From NCBI GenBank assembly GCA_019925795.1, contig CM034304.1, positions 11,471,471 to 11,535,470 of the forward strand: 64,000 nt of DNA, in the 5' to 3' direction. The stretch is from Dendrobium chrysotoxum (taxonomy: Eukaryota; Streptophyta; Magnoliopsida; Asparagales; Orchidaceae). The position numbers and the translations under genes were made by a program. The notes under the pieces are model-generated. The model was not told the origin of the DNA, ran no database searches, and saw only the letters and a program-made list of their open reading frames with translations. Positions 1 to 11,529 of the stretch are shown here, one piece after another (the stretch's first letter is position 1; every line of letters starts with the position of its first letter).

Positions 1-2756
1 TTCTTCTGAAGACTTTTAAAGATCTTTCTCACCGACTCCCTTTTAAATGGATATGTACGAGCCAATCTCTCTTTAAAAGAAATCGGGTGAGAATCTCTTG
101 TAGGTTGAGAAGTTACCTGAAAAGGTGGAGATTTCTGAGTTTGTTGTGTTGGAGAATTACTGGACTGAACATTCATTGGTTTCTTCCCCTTATCAACAGC
201 TAAAACCATTGCTGTTCTCTTTTCAAAGGACTTCAATGGTTTGCTAGCTTTCTTTTCCTCAGTAGAATCCTTCAGGAATGGCATTTTGGAAGCCTCTTCC
301 TGTAGATTACTAGCTTTATTCAAAAGTTTTTCGAAGGTTTTGATAGTGAAACCCTTCAGGAGAAAAGCAATAGGCCCGTGGATATTCTTTAAAAGAATAT
401 CCACTGCATGTTGCTCTTGCAACTGGGGTTCACACTTCATCGAGAGATTTCACCATCTCAAGATGTACTTAGCCAAAGACTCTCCCGGTTTTGGTTTTTC
501 GATGACGAGATCACCAACGGTTACACGCTGCTAGGCTCCTGAGAATCTCTTTAAGAATAGACTCTCGAGCTCTGTGAATGTTTTCACTGAACCATTAGGT
601 AGATCTGCGTACCATTCAAAAGTAATACCGGATAGACTACTCACAAACTGGCGAAAGAGTAGAGCATCTGACCCTCCTGCGTTGCAACATTTTGCTCGGA
701 AGTGGTCCAGGTGCTGTCTTGGATTTTCTAAACCACTAAAAACTTTGAATGAAGGTGGCACAAAGCCTTTAGGATAAGAGACTGAATCATATTCTTCAGG
801 GTAGGGTCTACCCTTTGGAATAGATACAGTCCCTTGAGAATGGGCTAAGGCCTCCCTTACCTAGGTTTCGATCATCTGGCGGATATCTTTATCGACTGGA
901 GAGGTTGGGGAAGCAACCTCTGGAGTTCTAGGACTTGATTCTATTTTCCTGCTGTGCTCACCCACTGTGTGTGTTGTAGGTTGCAACTGCTCGGATTGAG
1001 ATTGCTGTGCTTTGATCATCTAATTTTGCATCTGTTCCATTCTGAGCATCATCTGTTCAATTTTATTTTTCAGACTCTTGATGTATTCATCTTTCTCATT
1101 CAATTTAATTGATCCATCGGAGTCTGAATCTACTGCTGCAGAAGCTTCTTCTTTACCAGATCGGTGTCTTGAAGGCTCAGCATCTTTATTTGATGCTCTG
1201 GTCTCCACCATGCAAATGTTCCCAGCTGAATCTTCTTCCATCAGATCATCTGCTTCTGGATCAAAGGCTTCAATTGCCTTGTTTTTAAGTATGTCCCTTA
1301 TTTCCTGTACCACCTCATCGATCGGTCTATCCTCAATTGATTCGAGGTCGATTGTTAGGTACCCCTTATAGTTGATCATCTCTTCGAATTCCTCATCTCC
1401 GAACTGGGTGAGGACCTCTTGAATTTTCAAGTCATCAGCAGTAGGTTCTGCTACTAACTGATCTAACATTTCCTGATCGTCCTCAAGTTCTGTCCCCTCC
1501 CCTCCGACTGTCCCGGGGTCGGTAGTCGTGAGGGTGACATCCTCAACAGGGTGAGGGATATCTAACCTAACAGGTGACGAAGGAGTTTGACTTGTAGGAA
1601 CTCCAACATCAATCTGAGGAGAATCCTCACATCCCTGAATAAGGAGTCGGGGGACCTTAACAGGTGACTAGACTGGTAAATGAATTAGTGACTGAACTGG
1701 TGTCTTAACTGGTGTCTCTCTAATCTGAATCCCAACAGTTCTGCTTATCTTCATTGGCACATAAGGTTCATCCAAAGGTATGGGCCTCTTACCCTTAACA
1801 TCAACTGGTTGTAAGTCTTTGACAATTTCTTTTGATTTGGCTATCACAGGGGCCAACTTTAAGAGTCTTGAAGGGGGAACTGGAGGTCTACCACTGAGAG
1901 GGTGACTCCTACCAGACCCAGTTAAAACTATCTCCTCAGTTTTGGTAGTTGGGAGACGAGGCACCCAATGATATCCATCCACTAATACTGAGGCAACTGG
2001 TTGCTCAACAAACTTTTTGTTTCTCCTCACTGGCTGAGGAGTCAGGTTTCTTGCTTCAGACTTTTCTTCCTTTAAAACTTCTTTTTCAAGCTTGTGTGAG
2101 ATCACCCCCTTCAGGTGTCTCACATATTATTCTTTGGTCTGACCTGTCTCAGCAGCACAGGTATGAATGATGTTCCTTAACATCCTAGTTCTCAAAGTGT
2201 TCTTCTCCTTAGTGGTTCTCTTAACAGTATAGTCGACTGGGCTAGGTGGAGAGCTAGCAATCCGCGTGACTCTCTCCTCCCCTGCAGCAGCTGCGAGGGG
2301 GTGAAAACGACTCCCTTTCAGGAGTGGAGAAGAGGCAGGGATAGGCAGCTCCTTAGCAGCCTCGGGCTCAACTAAACTCAGGGCTTTCTGTTCAGCTATC
2401 TTCCTTGACTTGGTGATTTTCTTCCTTATCCTTCTCAGGTAGTTCTTTCTAGCACTCTTAGTGCCAAACAGTGATTTTACTTCAATTTTCTTGTCCTCAC
2501 TCTGGACTGAGGGTACAGAAGGTGTAAGGGTAGCACCTGCTGCCAGTTCCAACACTGGGGGAAGGTCACTCGTAGCTCCCATAGCTAGTTGCACTACTGG
2601 ACCATTCTCGCCCTCAGCAGCGAGATTGATGATTGTTCCACCATTAACAGACAGTTTAAGAGTTTTGAAACCCATCCCAAACTGAATCGCACTGCTATGA
2701 ATTAACTCTTCGACTTGGAGGTCTCGGTCAACAGAGAACAGAAGTTTCCCAGCCAT
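1..2756 (-). pseudogene. Gag-like polyprotein of Ogre/Tat-like element 1, six in-frame stops
   Basis: One reading frame runs without any frameshift from an ATG at 2754-2756 to the window edge (about 918 codons), broken by stops at 2127-2129 (TAA), 1668-1670, 1020-1022, 861-863 and 531-533 (all TAG) and 450-452 (TGA). The retrotransposon gag domain lies at about 300-760: it contains FEWYADLPNGSVKTF, then FLKRF, and after the last stop NLSMKCE. Upstream are about 600 residues of low-similarity, charged and proline/serine-rich sequence with a possible coiled coil (KNKIEQMMLRMEQMQ). The C-terminal part is lysine-rich. Gag would form the particle that packages element RNA. The length is far above a usual gag, so the N-terminal part may correspond to the extra ORF known upstream of gag in Ogre elements. 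An alternative in-frame start lies at 2826-2828. The frame is dead as it stands. Confidence 0.8.
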
Positions 2757-2839
2757 TGCAGAAGATTTGATTGTCTGAAATTTGAAAGAGAAGATTTGAA
2801 TCAAACTTTTGAATTTGAATTTTGACAAGAAATTTTCTA

Positions 2840-4600
2840 TATTTTATCACATAAATTGAATTATGGGAACTATAATCCGATATATAGTGATAAAGTATAG
2901 ATATCAATTTTGACTTGAAGAAAATTTGAATTTTTGTTGTATATGTTCAACTACAAGAGAATATTGTAGAGAACGTATAACAACAATGGTCTGGATTTGA
3001 TTTGAAAGAATTTGACGGGGGTTTGAAATTTTGAAAATTGAAAGATTTTTTTTGACTATTTGAAACCAATAAGTCGGATTTGATTTCAACTTAATAGTTA
3101 ACAAAATATCAAAGAAAATCAAGGAGTTTTGACTCGACTCTCTTATCCCACTGATCAGGCTAGGGATAAGATGTCAGAGATTTGACTTGATGAAAAGACT
3201 AGATGATTAAATTTGAATATGGAAATAGTACATATTATACTACAAGAGAATGTTGTAGTAGTACATGTGATAGTGAAAACTGTTTTTGAATTGAAAGGGA
3301 ATTTGAATGACTCAAAAATCCGGCAGCATCTCCCCTTATTTTTGAAACTTGAGGTGTTGAATTTGCATTCAACAAGACAGTTTACAAACATTAGGGAACA
3401 TTTTACAGGAAGGAACTCGACTCTTTATATCTTATCAAAGATAAAATGTCAGAGTTCAAAGATTTGAAAGATACTGAAAATAAATGTTGAATTTGAATTG
3501 TCAATGTTTATCTACAAGAAGTATTGTAGAAGAACATTCGACACGTGACGATTAAAACTTGAAGAGAATTGAACGGATATTTTTGAAAATTTGAATTTCC
3601 GGCAGCACCTCCCCTTATTTTTGAAACTCGAGGTGCTGAATTTGCATTCAACTCGACGGTTTACAAATGTTAGGGAAAGCTAGGGAAAATCATTTGACTC
3701 TTTACATTTTAAAAGAATGATTTAAAATGAAATGTTAAAGATTAATTTATCCGGAAAAATTTGAATATATATTGCATATATTAAGCTACAACAATTGTTA
3801 TAGAGAAATATATGGCAATGCATTTTGAACTTGATTGATTTTGAAAAGAGATTTAAAAATTTTGAAAATCTGGCGGCATCTCCCCTTATTTTTGAAACTC
3901 GAAGTGTTGAACATATGTCCAACATAACAATTTACAAACCTATAAGAGGGAGATTCTAGGAAATCAACCTGACTCTTTCATTCTGATGAGTGATTCAGAA
4001 TGGAATGTCAAGGACTGAAACGACCGGAGAAGTTGAAAATATATAAACTATATACAACTACAATCATTATCGTAGAATATATAGTTGCAATGATTATTAT
4101 GATTTGAAAATAGATGTTTGAAAAATTTGAAATTTCGACAGCATCTCCCCTTATTTTGAAACTCGAAGTGTTGAATGTATGTTCAACATAACGGTTTACA
4201 AAAATAGGGGGGATGTTATAAGCTAACCCGACTCTTTCATTCCGACTAGTGATGCGGGATTGAAATGTCGAAGGTTAGATTAACCAGAAAATTTCAAACT
4301 TTAGATTAAAATTTGGAAGAGGAATCTATATCCTATCACACATATTGAATTATAGAAGTTACAATCCTATATGTAATGATAAGATATAGGAATCGATTGA
4401 GATTTGAAGATAATGAGATTTTGCTAGACAGTTGAAATTATGACTTTAAAGTTAAAGAAATCTTCTGTAAATTGTGAAACTTAGCACGCTATGATTTATT
4501 TGCATGCAAGTTTGCAACATGTACAGAAAGATTTTGAAAAGCTCAGCTTGACTCTTTCGCTCTACCAATGAACTTGGAGGCAAAATGTCAAAGCCAAATT
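2840..4600 (-). repeat. Tandem repeats of about 270 bp with hairpins in the leader of element 1
   Basis: The stretch between the PBS and gag has no coding frame. It is built of diverged tandem units with period about 266-280 bp: the block GGCAGCATCTCCCCTTATTT recurs near 3322, 3601, 3872 and 4138, and partial copies extend to both sides. Each unit carries up to three inverted repeats. One is around CTACAA/TTGTAG (about 2935-2985, 3230-3268, 3499-3543, 3771-3819, 4046-4086). One is around GTTGAA/TTCAAC (for example 3356-3373). One follows GACTCTT (3141-3171, 3979-4002, 4239-4263, 4555-4590). Hairpins also occur at about 2845-2895 and 4327-4395. Confidence 0.8.
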
Positions 4601-4763
4601 TGGAGGGAGGTTTCCTATACTCACCTCTCTTTTCACATGTCTTAATTGAGTTGGCCACACTCACCCAAGGGAGAAATGGGTAGAGGGACCAACAGAAGAA
4701 AGGTAGTCAAAACTACCGATGCAATAAAATTTATATCGCTATTAAAGATGGAGAGAGAGATTT

Positions 4764-4781
4764 TCCCCAGCGGAGTCGCCA
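4764..4781 (-). promoter_or_regulatory. Primer-binding site of element 1
   Basis: The minus strand reads TGGCGACTCCGCTGGGGA seven bases inside the LTR end. It begins with TGG, as expected for the complement of a tRNA 3' CCA end. The sequence is of the type reported for Ogre/Tat elements (probably tRNA-Arg; the tRNA is from memory and not verified). The LTR 3' end on the minus strand is the CA at about 4789-4788. Confidence 0.75.
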
Positions 4782-4888
4782 TTTTTTTGTTTGATTGAAA
4801 AAATATATGGTTTTGAAAAGTGTTTTAATTTTCTTTGGGAAATGTTTAATTTCTGGAATTTTAAATTTTATAATCGAACACTTATTAT

Positions 4889-4925
4889 GAATGATATGTC
4901 ACCTCGGAAGGTGAACATATCGTTC
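4889..4925 (-). other. Long stem-loop near the LTR 3' end of element 1 (SL-D type)
   Basis: Left arm GAATGATATGTCACCT and right arm AGGTGAACATATCGTTC pair over 16 positions with one bulge and one G-U-type pair around a CGGA loop. On the minus strand it matches in plan and partly in sequence the SL-D hairpins of element 2 at 20972-21010. Further weaker inverted repeats lie at 5094-5125 and 5129-5155 (arms TTATCG and CGATAA plus TCATT/ATGA). Confidence 0.65.
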
Positions 4926-5209
4926 CCTAATAGGTTCAGATTATAAATCTTGATTTATCCTGATTATCGTAGTCAAACTCTAGGAGAAACAACATATAAT
5001 CCCGAAGAATCAGAATGATGTTTAATCCAATGTTTAACTATAATAATCCAGTAAAGAGATCATTAATTTCATAATCAAAGTTACAATAATAGTACGATAT
5101 ATCTTCCAAAGAAAGAGGATATTGTCTGTTATCGATCATTTGAAAATGACGATAATGATCATTGAATTTTGAATTTCCCAAAGATAATTAATTGAGGATT
5201 TTGAAAAAG

Positions 5210-5303
5210 CTTGATTTTGAAATCAGGTCTGGGTTTCTAAATCTCCTACGAGCGCAAGCCCTCGTAGTTAATTACATCGTAGGAAACCAGAAAATTTCCT
5301 ACG
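5210..5303 (-). other. U5 stem-loop cluster of element 1 (SL-B, SL-A, SL-C)
   Basis: Three adjacent inverted repeats are seen: 5278-5303 (arms CGTAGGAAA and TTTCCTACG, perfect 9 bp), 5246-5267 (arms CTACGAG and CTCGTAG, perfect 7 bp, loop CGCAAGCC) and 5210-5227 (arms CTTGATTT and AAATCAGG, 7 of 8 paired). The same three structures occur at the matching place in element 2 and in part in the third LTR, with different arm sequences. Confidence 0.7.
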
Positions 5304-8300
5304 AATACTCTCGATTAAAATAGCGATACGAATTTTATTAAAGATTTTCAAAGCTTGATATCAAGGAGGTTAAGGACTGGGATTTCAAGTGGGAATGGTT
5401 CAAGGTTGAGCACTTATTTCTGGAGTCAAAGGAAGAATGGTAGGAGGTGCTTTAAGATTCTGAATTGCTTCAGAAACACCCCAACCTATCCTAAGTGTTG
5501 GGATTGAATTAGATTGAAAAAGATTTAATGTTTAAGTGATCAATTTTATTAGAAAGTGGGAATTAGATTCCTGGAAGATTGAGGTCTTAGGATTGAACAT
5601 CTGCCTCAGAACCTAAGTCTAAAATGGGTACTGAGAATCAGTGACCCAGAACCTAGCTAATGCAATGCAATCCTGGACTTACCCCGGCCTGGATTGGGGA
5701 GCCAGCTAAACCACCTAAACGCTTTTAAAACCATGAGTCAAAGTCTTTAAATATAGGGTGGTTAAGGACATTGATTAAGATTGGTTTAAAGAATTGGGGT
5801 CGACATCTAGAGCAAATCCTAATTGACCCCTTAACATATATTGGGTTAAATGTCTACGCTAGAAATGCAATTAAAATTTAGACTCAATTTTTAATTTATA
5901 TCTAATGCAATGCATGCTAGTTGACTCGATAAAATGCTTAAATCAATATGAAGCAGTTTTAAAATAGGCTTAAAAATAGGTTTTATCCTAGAGATTGCAC
6001 AATATCCCCTTGGACAGAACTGCACCCTAATAGGTCAGGTGGTCTGCCAGAACCCGCAGGCGGGGAGGTGCCTAACACGGATGAGAAAAGTCAATATATA
6101 TGCATGAAAAACTCCCGACGAGTCCGGGCTTACTTCTTAAGAGCGTTAGAGTTTCTATCTGAGCTTAAAAATTTTAATTTTATTTAAGTAGAAAAGGTTG
6201 ATGACCGTACCCTCACGAGCCTCCGATCGGGTTCCAGGCTAAATCAAATACGACAGGCAATAAGCGCCAAAAAACTACTAAAAGCATGCAAGTCCTTAAT
6301 CACAATCAACATCAAGTAATCAAATCAACATTTAATTAAATTAATTAAATAAATGCTCAAACTGAAAGTCCATAGGCAAGTGCCCTTAATTATACAACCC
6401 AGGGTCTGCAGGAAAGTAAAGTGGCCGAGTACCACTGACTACAACCCGGATTCTACTCCTAAGACTCAAGTGACTTTGAGATTTGAGATTCTTCTCGTTC
6501 TTCACTTCTTCGTCTCCTTAGAACTCCTTGGATCGTCGGGTCTGGATATCCAAATGAAAATAAACTCCCCCCCCCGAATAAGGGTGTTATCTTTTCTCTT
6601 TGGATATTTAAACTTCATCCTAATTTGGATCTCCAAACGGATAGGAACTCTCCCCTAAGGGATGTTCCTTCCTCTTTGGATTCCAAATTGTATGATTAAA
6701 CATCTCAATCTCAAAGTACTTTAAATTTACAACTCAATTTACATTCAAATTACATCAATTAAAAATTAAAAATCTAGACTCAACAACCTGCAGGGTTATC
6801 CTAATAATCAGCAGTTTATATTTGACATCCCAAGCAGTTATATATTTGAAATTAAAACACTCAATCACAGCCACGCTTGGCCATGCTCTTTTTGATTTAA
6901 AGGGGGACTTAAGCAATTTTCTGGAGCACCTATGCAATTTAATAATTATAATTTTGCCCCCTTTAATTTATGCCCTGTATGAGCATGGCCACCTGCATAA
7001 GATTGAATTAGTACAAATCATCCCTAGCCTAGGGGTAGATCTAATCGTACAATCAATCACATCACGGAGTGCAATAAGTAAGTAAACAAACACATCAATT
7101 CTACTAATAGCAAACAGCATGCAGTAAAAGCTCGAAAACCTGGCACACAGCAGAAAAATAAACACCGGCCTAGCCTAAGACTAGAGTTAGTTGTCCTAGC
7201 AAACCATCTAATGTGTGTGAGGTAGGCTGTGTGGCTTTGATATGTCCTAAATAGGCACTTGATTGAAGTTGCTTGAGATTCAAGTAAGTTGAAGGCTTAA
7301 GGGTATTTTAATTAAAGTTTAAATCTTAATGATTTGAATTTGATTTTAAATTTGATTTAATAATTTGTTGGATACCACCTTTGTTTCACACCGAGGCCGT
7401 GATGTTTATTTCACCTTCCTTGGGGCTAATTTAATAGCCTCGTAGGCCTAGGTTACCCAGTGGTACCCGATATAATTAAGTGATTTGAGTTTGATTAAGG
7501 TTTAAAAATTGATTAAATTTTAATTAAGATTGGTTAGTTGCTGGTTTTAAGTTCAAATTAATGTTTTCTGGAATTTTTAATGATTTATTGAATTTTAGAA
7601 TTTTCTGGATTATTTTAATGATTTAATTCAAGGGTCAAAAGTTGACTTTTTGATATAAAAGTTTTTCTGAAAAGTTAATATTTTATTAAAATACTAGACC
7701 TTAATACGATCAGTTAGACAGTAAGTACACTGAAATTGGATTTTTCTACATTTTATTATGAAGGTTTGAAGTTTTGACTTGAATTTGAACAAGGTTTGAC
7801 CAAAAGTTGACTTTTTCAAAATTGATTGATTTCTGGAAACTTAACATTTTAAATAAATATTAGACCTTAAGATGAGTTGTATGCCTTTGAGTTTGCTCAA
7901 TTTGGAGTTCATTTGAATTAGTTATGAATTTTTGAAGTTTTGAGTATTTATTGAATTTTTGAAATTGTTTAATTAGAGACCCTTTTTGTGATTTGGATCC
8001 AAATGGCCTCCAAACTTCTTGAAATCAACTCCAAAGGTCAGGAATGACCTAAGGAATGATTTCCAAGTGTTTGGAAATTTTCTGGAATTTTTAATTATTT
8101 TTAATTAATTAAATTAATTAAATATTGAATTTTAATTAAACTCCAATTAAACTTAATTTTGAAGTCCAATCAAGGGGCTTTTATTTTTCATTTATTAGGG
8201 GTTTAATTCTGGTCAGTTTGAGGGGTTATGTATAATTTTTGGATTTAAATTTGATTTATTGTAATTTTTGGAAGGTTAGATGGCTTAATTAAGGTTCAAA

Positions 8301-8499
8301 TTTGATTAAGGTAGTTAAGTGGCTTAATGATCTCAAACGTTAGTGAAAATTTTCCTTGAGGTTGTATGTGTCACTAGGTTTGAATGTTCAAAGTTTCAAC
8401 TCAATTGGAGATGTATTCTAATTATTGGAAATAATCTAAGTTCTCTAAATAAATTTTTAATTGTTGTCCTTAATGACACTAGGTTAATTGGGTTTAAAT

Positions 8500-10200
8500 C
8501 AAGGTTTTACTAACCCTCAATATAACATATGCATGATAAATACACATATAAACACAATCAATCCTATGTCTAAGAGAGCCTTAAACTAAGTGGTGTGTGT
8601 ATGTCCTTAAACATGCATAAATTAATACTTAATTAAATGTGAACAATAATTAGATTAGTGAATGATTAGAGCATAATCATTCACTAATACTCCCATAAGA
8701 TTTCTTATTCAAATATGCTGATCTATGTTTAAAATTCCAAAGTAGATCTCTCAACCTAAAATATTTAAGTATTTATGTATATATTTCAAAATAATTCCAA
8801 AATACACTTAATCTATTCATAGAATTATATATAGATATAGGTTTTAAATTAAGAATACTTAAGATATGATTAGAGTGATGTTAATATCTAATTGAGAGAT
8901 CTACTGATCTACTAAGATCATTTGAAAATAAGTTTCTTAATTTTCAAAATAATTGGCTTAATATTTAATTAGATATTAATTAAATATTAAAATAATTAAG
9001 TAATTAAAATAAGTTAAAATTAATCAAGTTTTGATCTCTAAATTTGATTTCAAATTAAAGTGCTTAATTTTCTGAAAATTTTGATATATTACACTTAATT
9101 TTCTGATTTAAAATGAATTTCTTATGAATTTTTGAAGTTTAAATCAATTAAAAGGGATTTTTAAATAATTTTAAATTAAGTAATGATTGAAATAATTTTA
9201 AAATTAGTTAATTTCAATTTTAAGAATTTTCTAAAACTTTAAAATTATTTATATAGATATATATATTAATTTTCAAAAATATTCAATTTATTAATCATTA
9301 ATTAAATATTAGTTAATAGTTAAATATTTAATTAATAGAAACATGAGATGTAATTTAAATTAATTTAATTTCAAAATTAGAATAATTCAAAAAAAAATAA
9401 TTAATTAATCATTTAATATTAATTAATTAAATCATTGAAAATTAATTAATTATCTATTAGAATATTTAAAATCACTTAAATAATATTAAATAATTTAATA
9501 TTGATTGAAATCTTAAAATCATTCAACATTTAACTAAAATTGTAAAATATTTAATATTATTAAAAATATTAAATAATTTAATTACTAATTAAAATTGTAA
9601 ATCATTTGATATTAGTTAATATTATAAATTAATTAATATTAATTAGAATTAAGTGATTTTACAATTAATTAAAATTTTAAAATAATTTTGTATTAATCAA
9701 AAGTATAAAACATTTTATATTAATTATAATATTAAATGATTTAATATTAATCAAAATTTTGAAATTATTTAATGTTAATTAATATTATAAGGTACTTAAT
9801 ATTACTTAAAATATTAAATAATTTAATTATAAGTTAAAGTTATAATGCCACTTAATATTAATTAAAATATTAAATAGTTTAACTATTAATTAAAGTTGTA
9901 AACTATTTAAAATAATTAATACTTAATAATTAATATTTGATAATTATTACTTAATGGTTAATATTTAAATAAAATATTTAATATTCAAATATTAATTATT
10001 AGTTTATAATAATTAATATTTAATATTAATACAATTTAAAATATAATTATAGAATTAAATTAATAGTAATTTTCAATTAAGAATATTTAATTTTTTGAAA
10101 TATATTAATATATAATATATATATTATTATCTAATATTAATTTAATATTTATTTGAAAGGAATTAGAATAAAAAAAACGATTTTAAAAACATTTTAAAAG
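8500..10200. other. Very AT-rich non-coding module in the LTR of element 1
   Basis: The stretch is dominated by TTAATTAAATATT-like words with almost no G or C runs. No credible frame is present. A similar AT-rich stretch lies before the conserved LTR core in element 2 (18280-18830) and the third LTR (56060-57110), so its position is conserved while its sequence is not. Confidence 0.6.
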
Positions 10201-11050
10201 AGAAATGGCGGCGGGTTGGCCACGTGGCGCCATCTGATTCACTGGACGGAACCGCGGTGGCGGCGGGGCAAAACGCTTGGCGGTGGACACGCGTCAGCCA
10301 TCCGCTGTTTCACGCGGTTTCACTTATCCGAGTCAGCAGGTATCGCTGGCCGTTCGATCATCCGCTATAACGAATCAACGGTCCGGATTAAATCCCATGG
10401 TCTGATCTCGCGGAGAAAGATCGGACGGCGGACGTTAACCCTGCGGTTCTGGATCAACGGTCCAGATTCCGCCGGACGATGAAATTAACCGCGGGACCGA
10501 GCTGGCGGTCAATCAGAGCCGCGGTATGGCTAAATCACGTCCGTTGATCAAGAGATCAACGGCTGGGATATAGCCCAATTCAACTGAGTTACAGACCGAG
10601 CCCTAGAAACCATATTTGAGCTCGTTCTTTCGATCGGATGAATCAAAATTGATGAAATTTGAAACCTAGATTCCCTATGTGAACAGAAATCGTGTGGGAG
10701 TTTCTTTTTCACTTAATATGAATTTAATAAAAAGCTAATTATCCCTAAACTAAGTGAACTAGGGCTAAGGATTTTAGGAGTTTTTACCGTTAGATCTCGA
10801 GGGTTTTGATTCGGTTGAACTTATAGGCTGTCCTCGTATATTTCTTCTCTTGAATCCGTGGTCCAAAACGCTCTAGATCGTCTGCTTTGGGCCTTGGATG
10901 GATTATAGTTTGAGCTCGCCGGAGGGTCGTCGCCGGCGGGACTTTGACGGTGGGTTTTGATCGGGAATGAATGAAGGAGGAATTTGGAGCTCAGGGAACT
11001 TGGAGGCTGGGTCTGGAGAGGCTTAGATAGTAAGAGAGGGCTAGGGTTCG
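10200..11050 (-). promoter_or_regulatory. GC-rich block in the LTR, possible promoter/transcript-start region
   Basis: Base composition changes sharply from very AT-rich to GC- and CpG-rich at about 10200. The block holds several GATCAACGG words and a perfect stem-loop at 10541-10562 (arms CCGTTGATC and GATCAACGG, loop AAGA). Other LTRs here have a GC-rich block too (15780-16100 and 27310-27625; a weak one near 55570-55690), which supports an LTR promoter or leader role by inference only. I could not fix a TATA box or start site. Confidence 0.35.
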
Positions 11051-11529
11051 AATGAGGGTTCCAAATGGGGTCTTACCCTATTCAAACGTCCCTGAACTTA
11101 TTGGATGGCTGGGATTGACTCAAGGGCTTGCTAAGATGTTGCCACCTGTCTTGGGAGTAGTTAAGAGCAGAGAGAATCAAGGACAAAGGTACATCCTAGG
11201 TGGAAAGCTTATTTTGTCACCTAGCAACCATGTGGAATGATTAAGAGCTGTTTGATCTTAATCTAAGGGTTGGAGATGGCTCTAGGAATTCTCTAGAACA
11301 CCCTAAAGCTGCTGGAGGGGTTTTGAGTGGAGTGGGTTAAGTTTAAGAAGTGATTTAACCAACTTTAATCACTCTTAAGCCTCTTACATCCTTTTGTTGA
11401 CTAAGTTGACTAGTCAATAGTCAAGGGAGAGCTGAGGTGGCAATGGGGGGGCTTAATAAACTGGTTGACTAAGCCCAAATAAATTTGGAGGGTGTAGGTT
11501 CAAAGCATGAGCAAGTTAATGAAGTTTGA

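Noticed and set aside
241..777. Plus-strand frames of 97 and 67 codons opposite the gag domain
   Set aside because: They are antisense shadows of the minus-strand gag frame; the gag domain motifs are clear on the other strand.
1078..1371. Plus-strand serine-rich frame
   Set aside because: Antisense shadow of the acidic stretch of the gag-like frame.
10216..10482. 88-codon plus-strand frame in the GC-rich block
   Set aside because: It lies antisense within an LTR, has no recognised domain, and long frames are expected by chance in GC-rich DNA.
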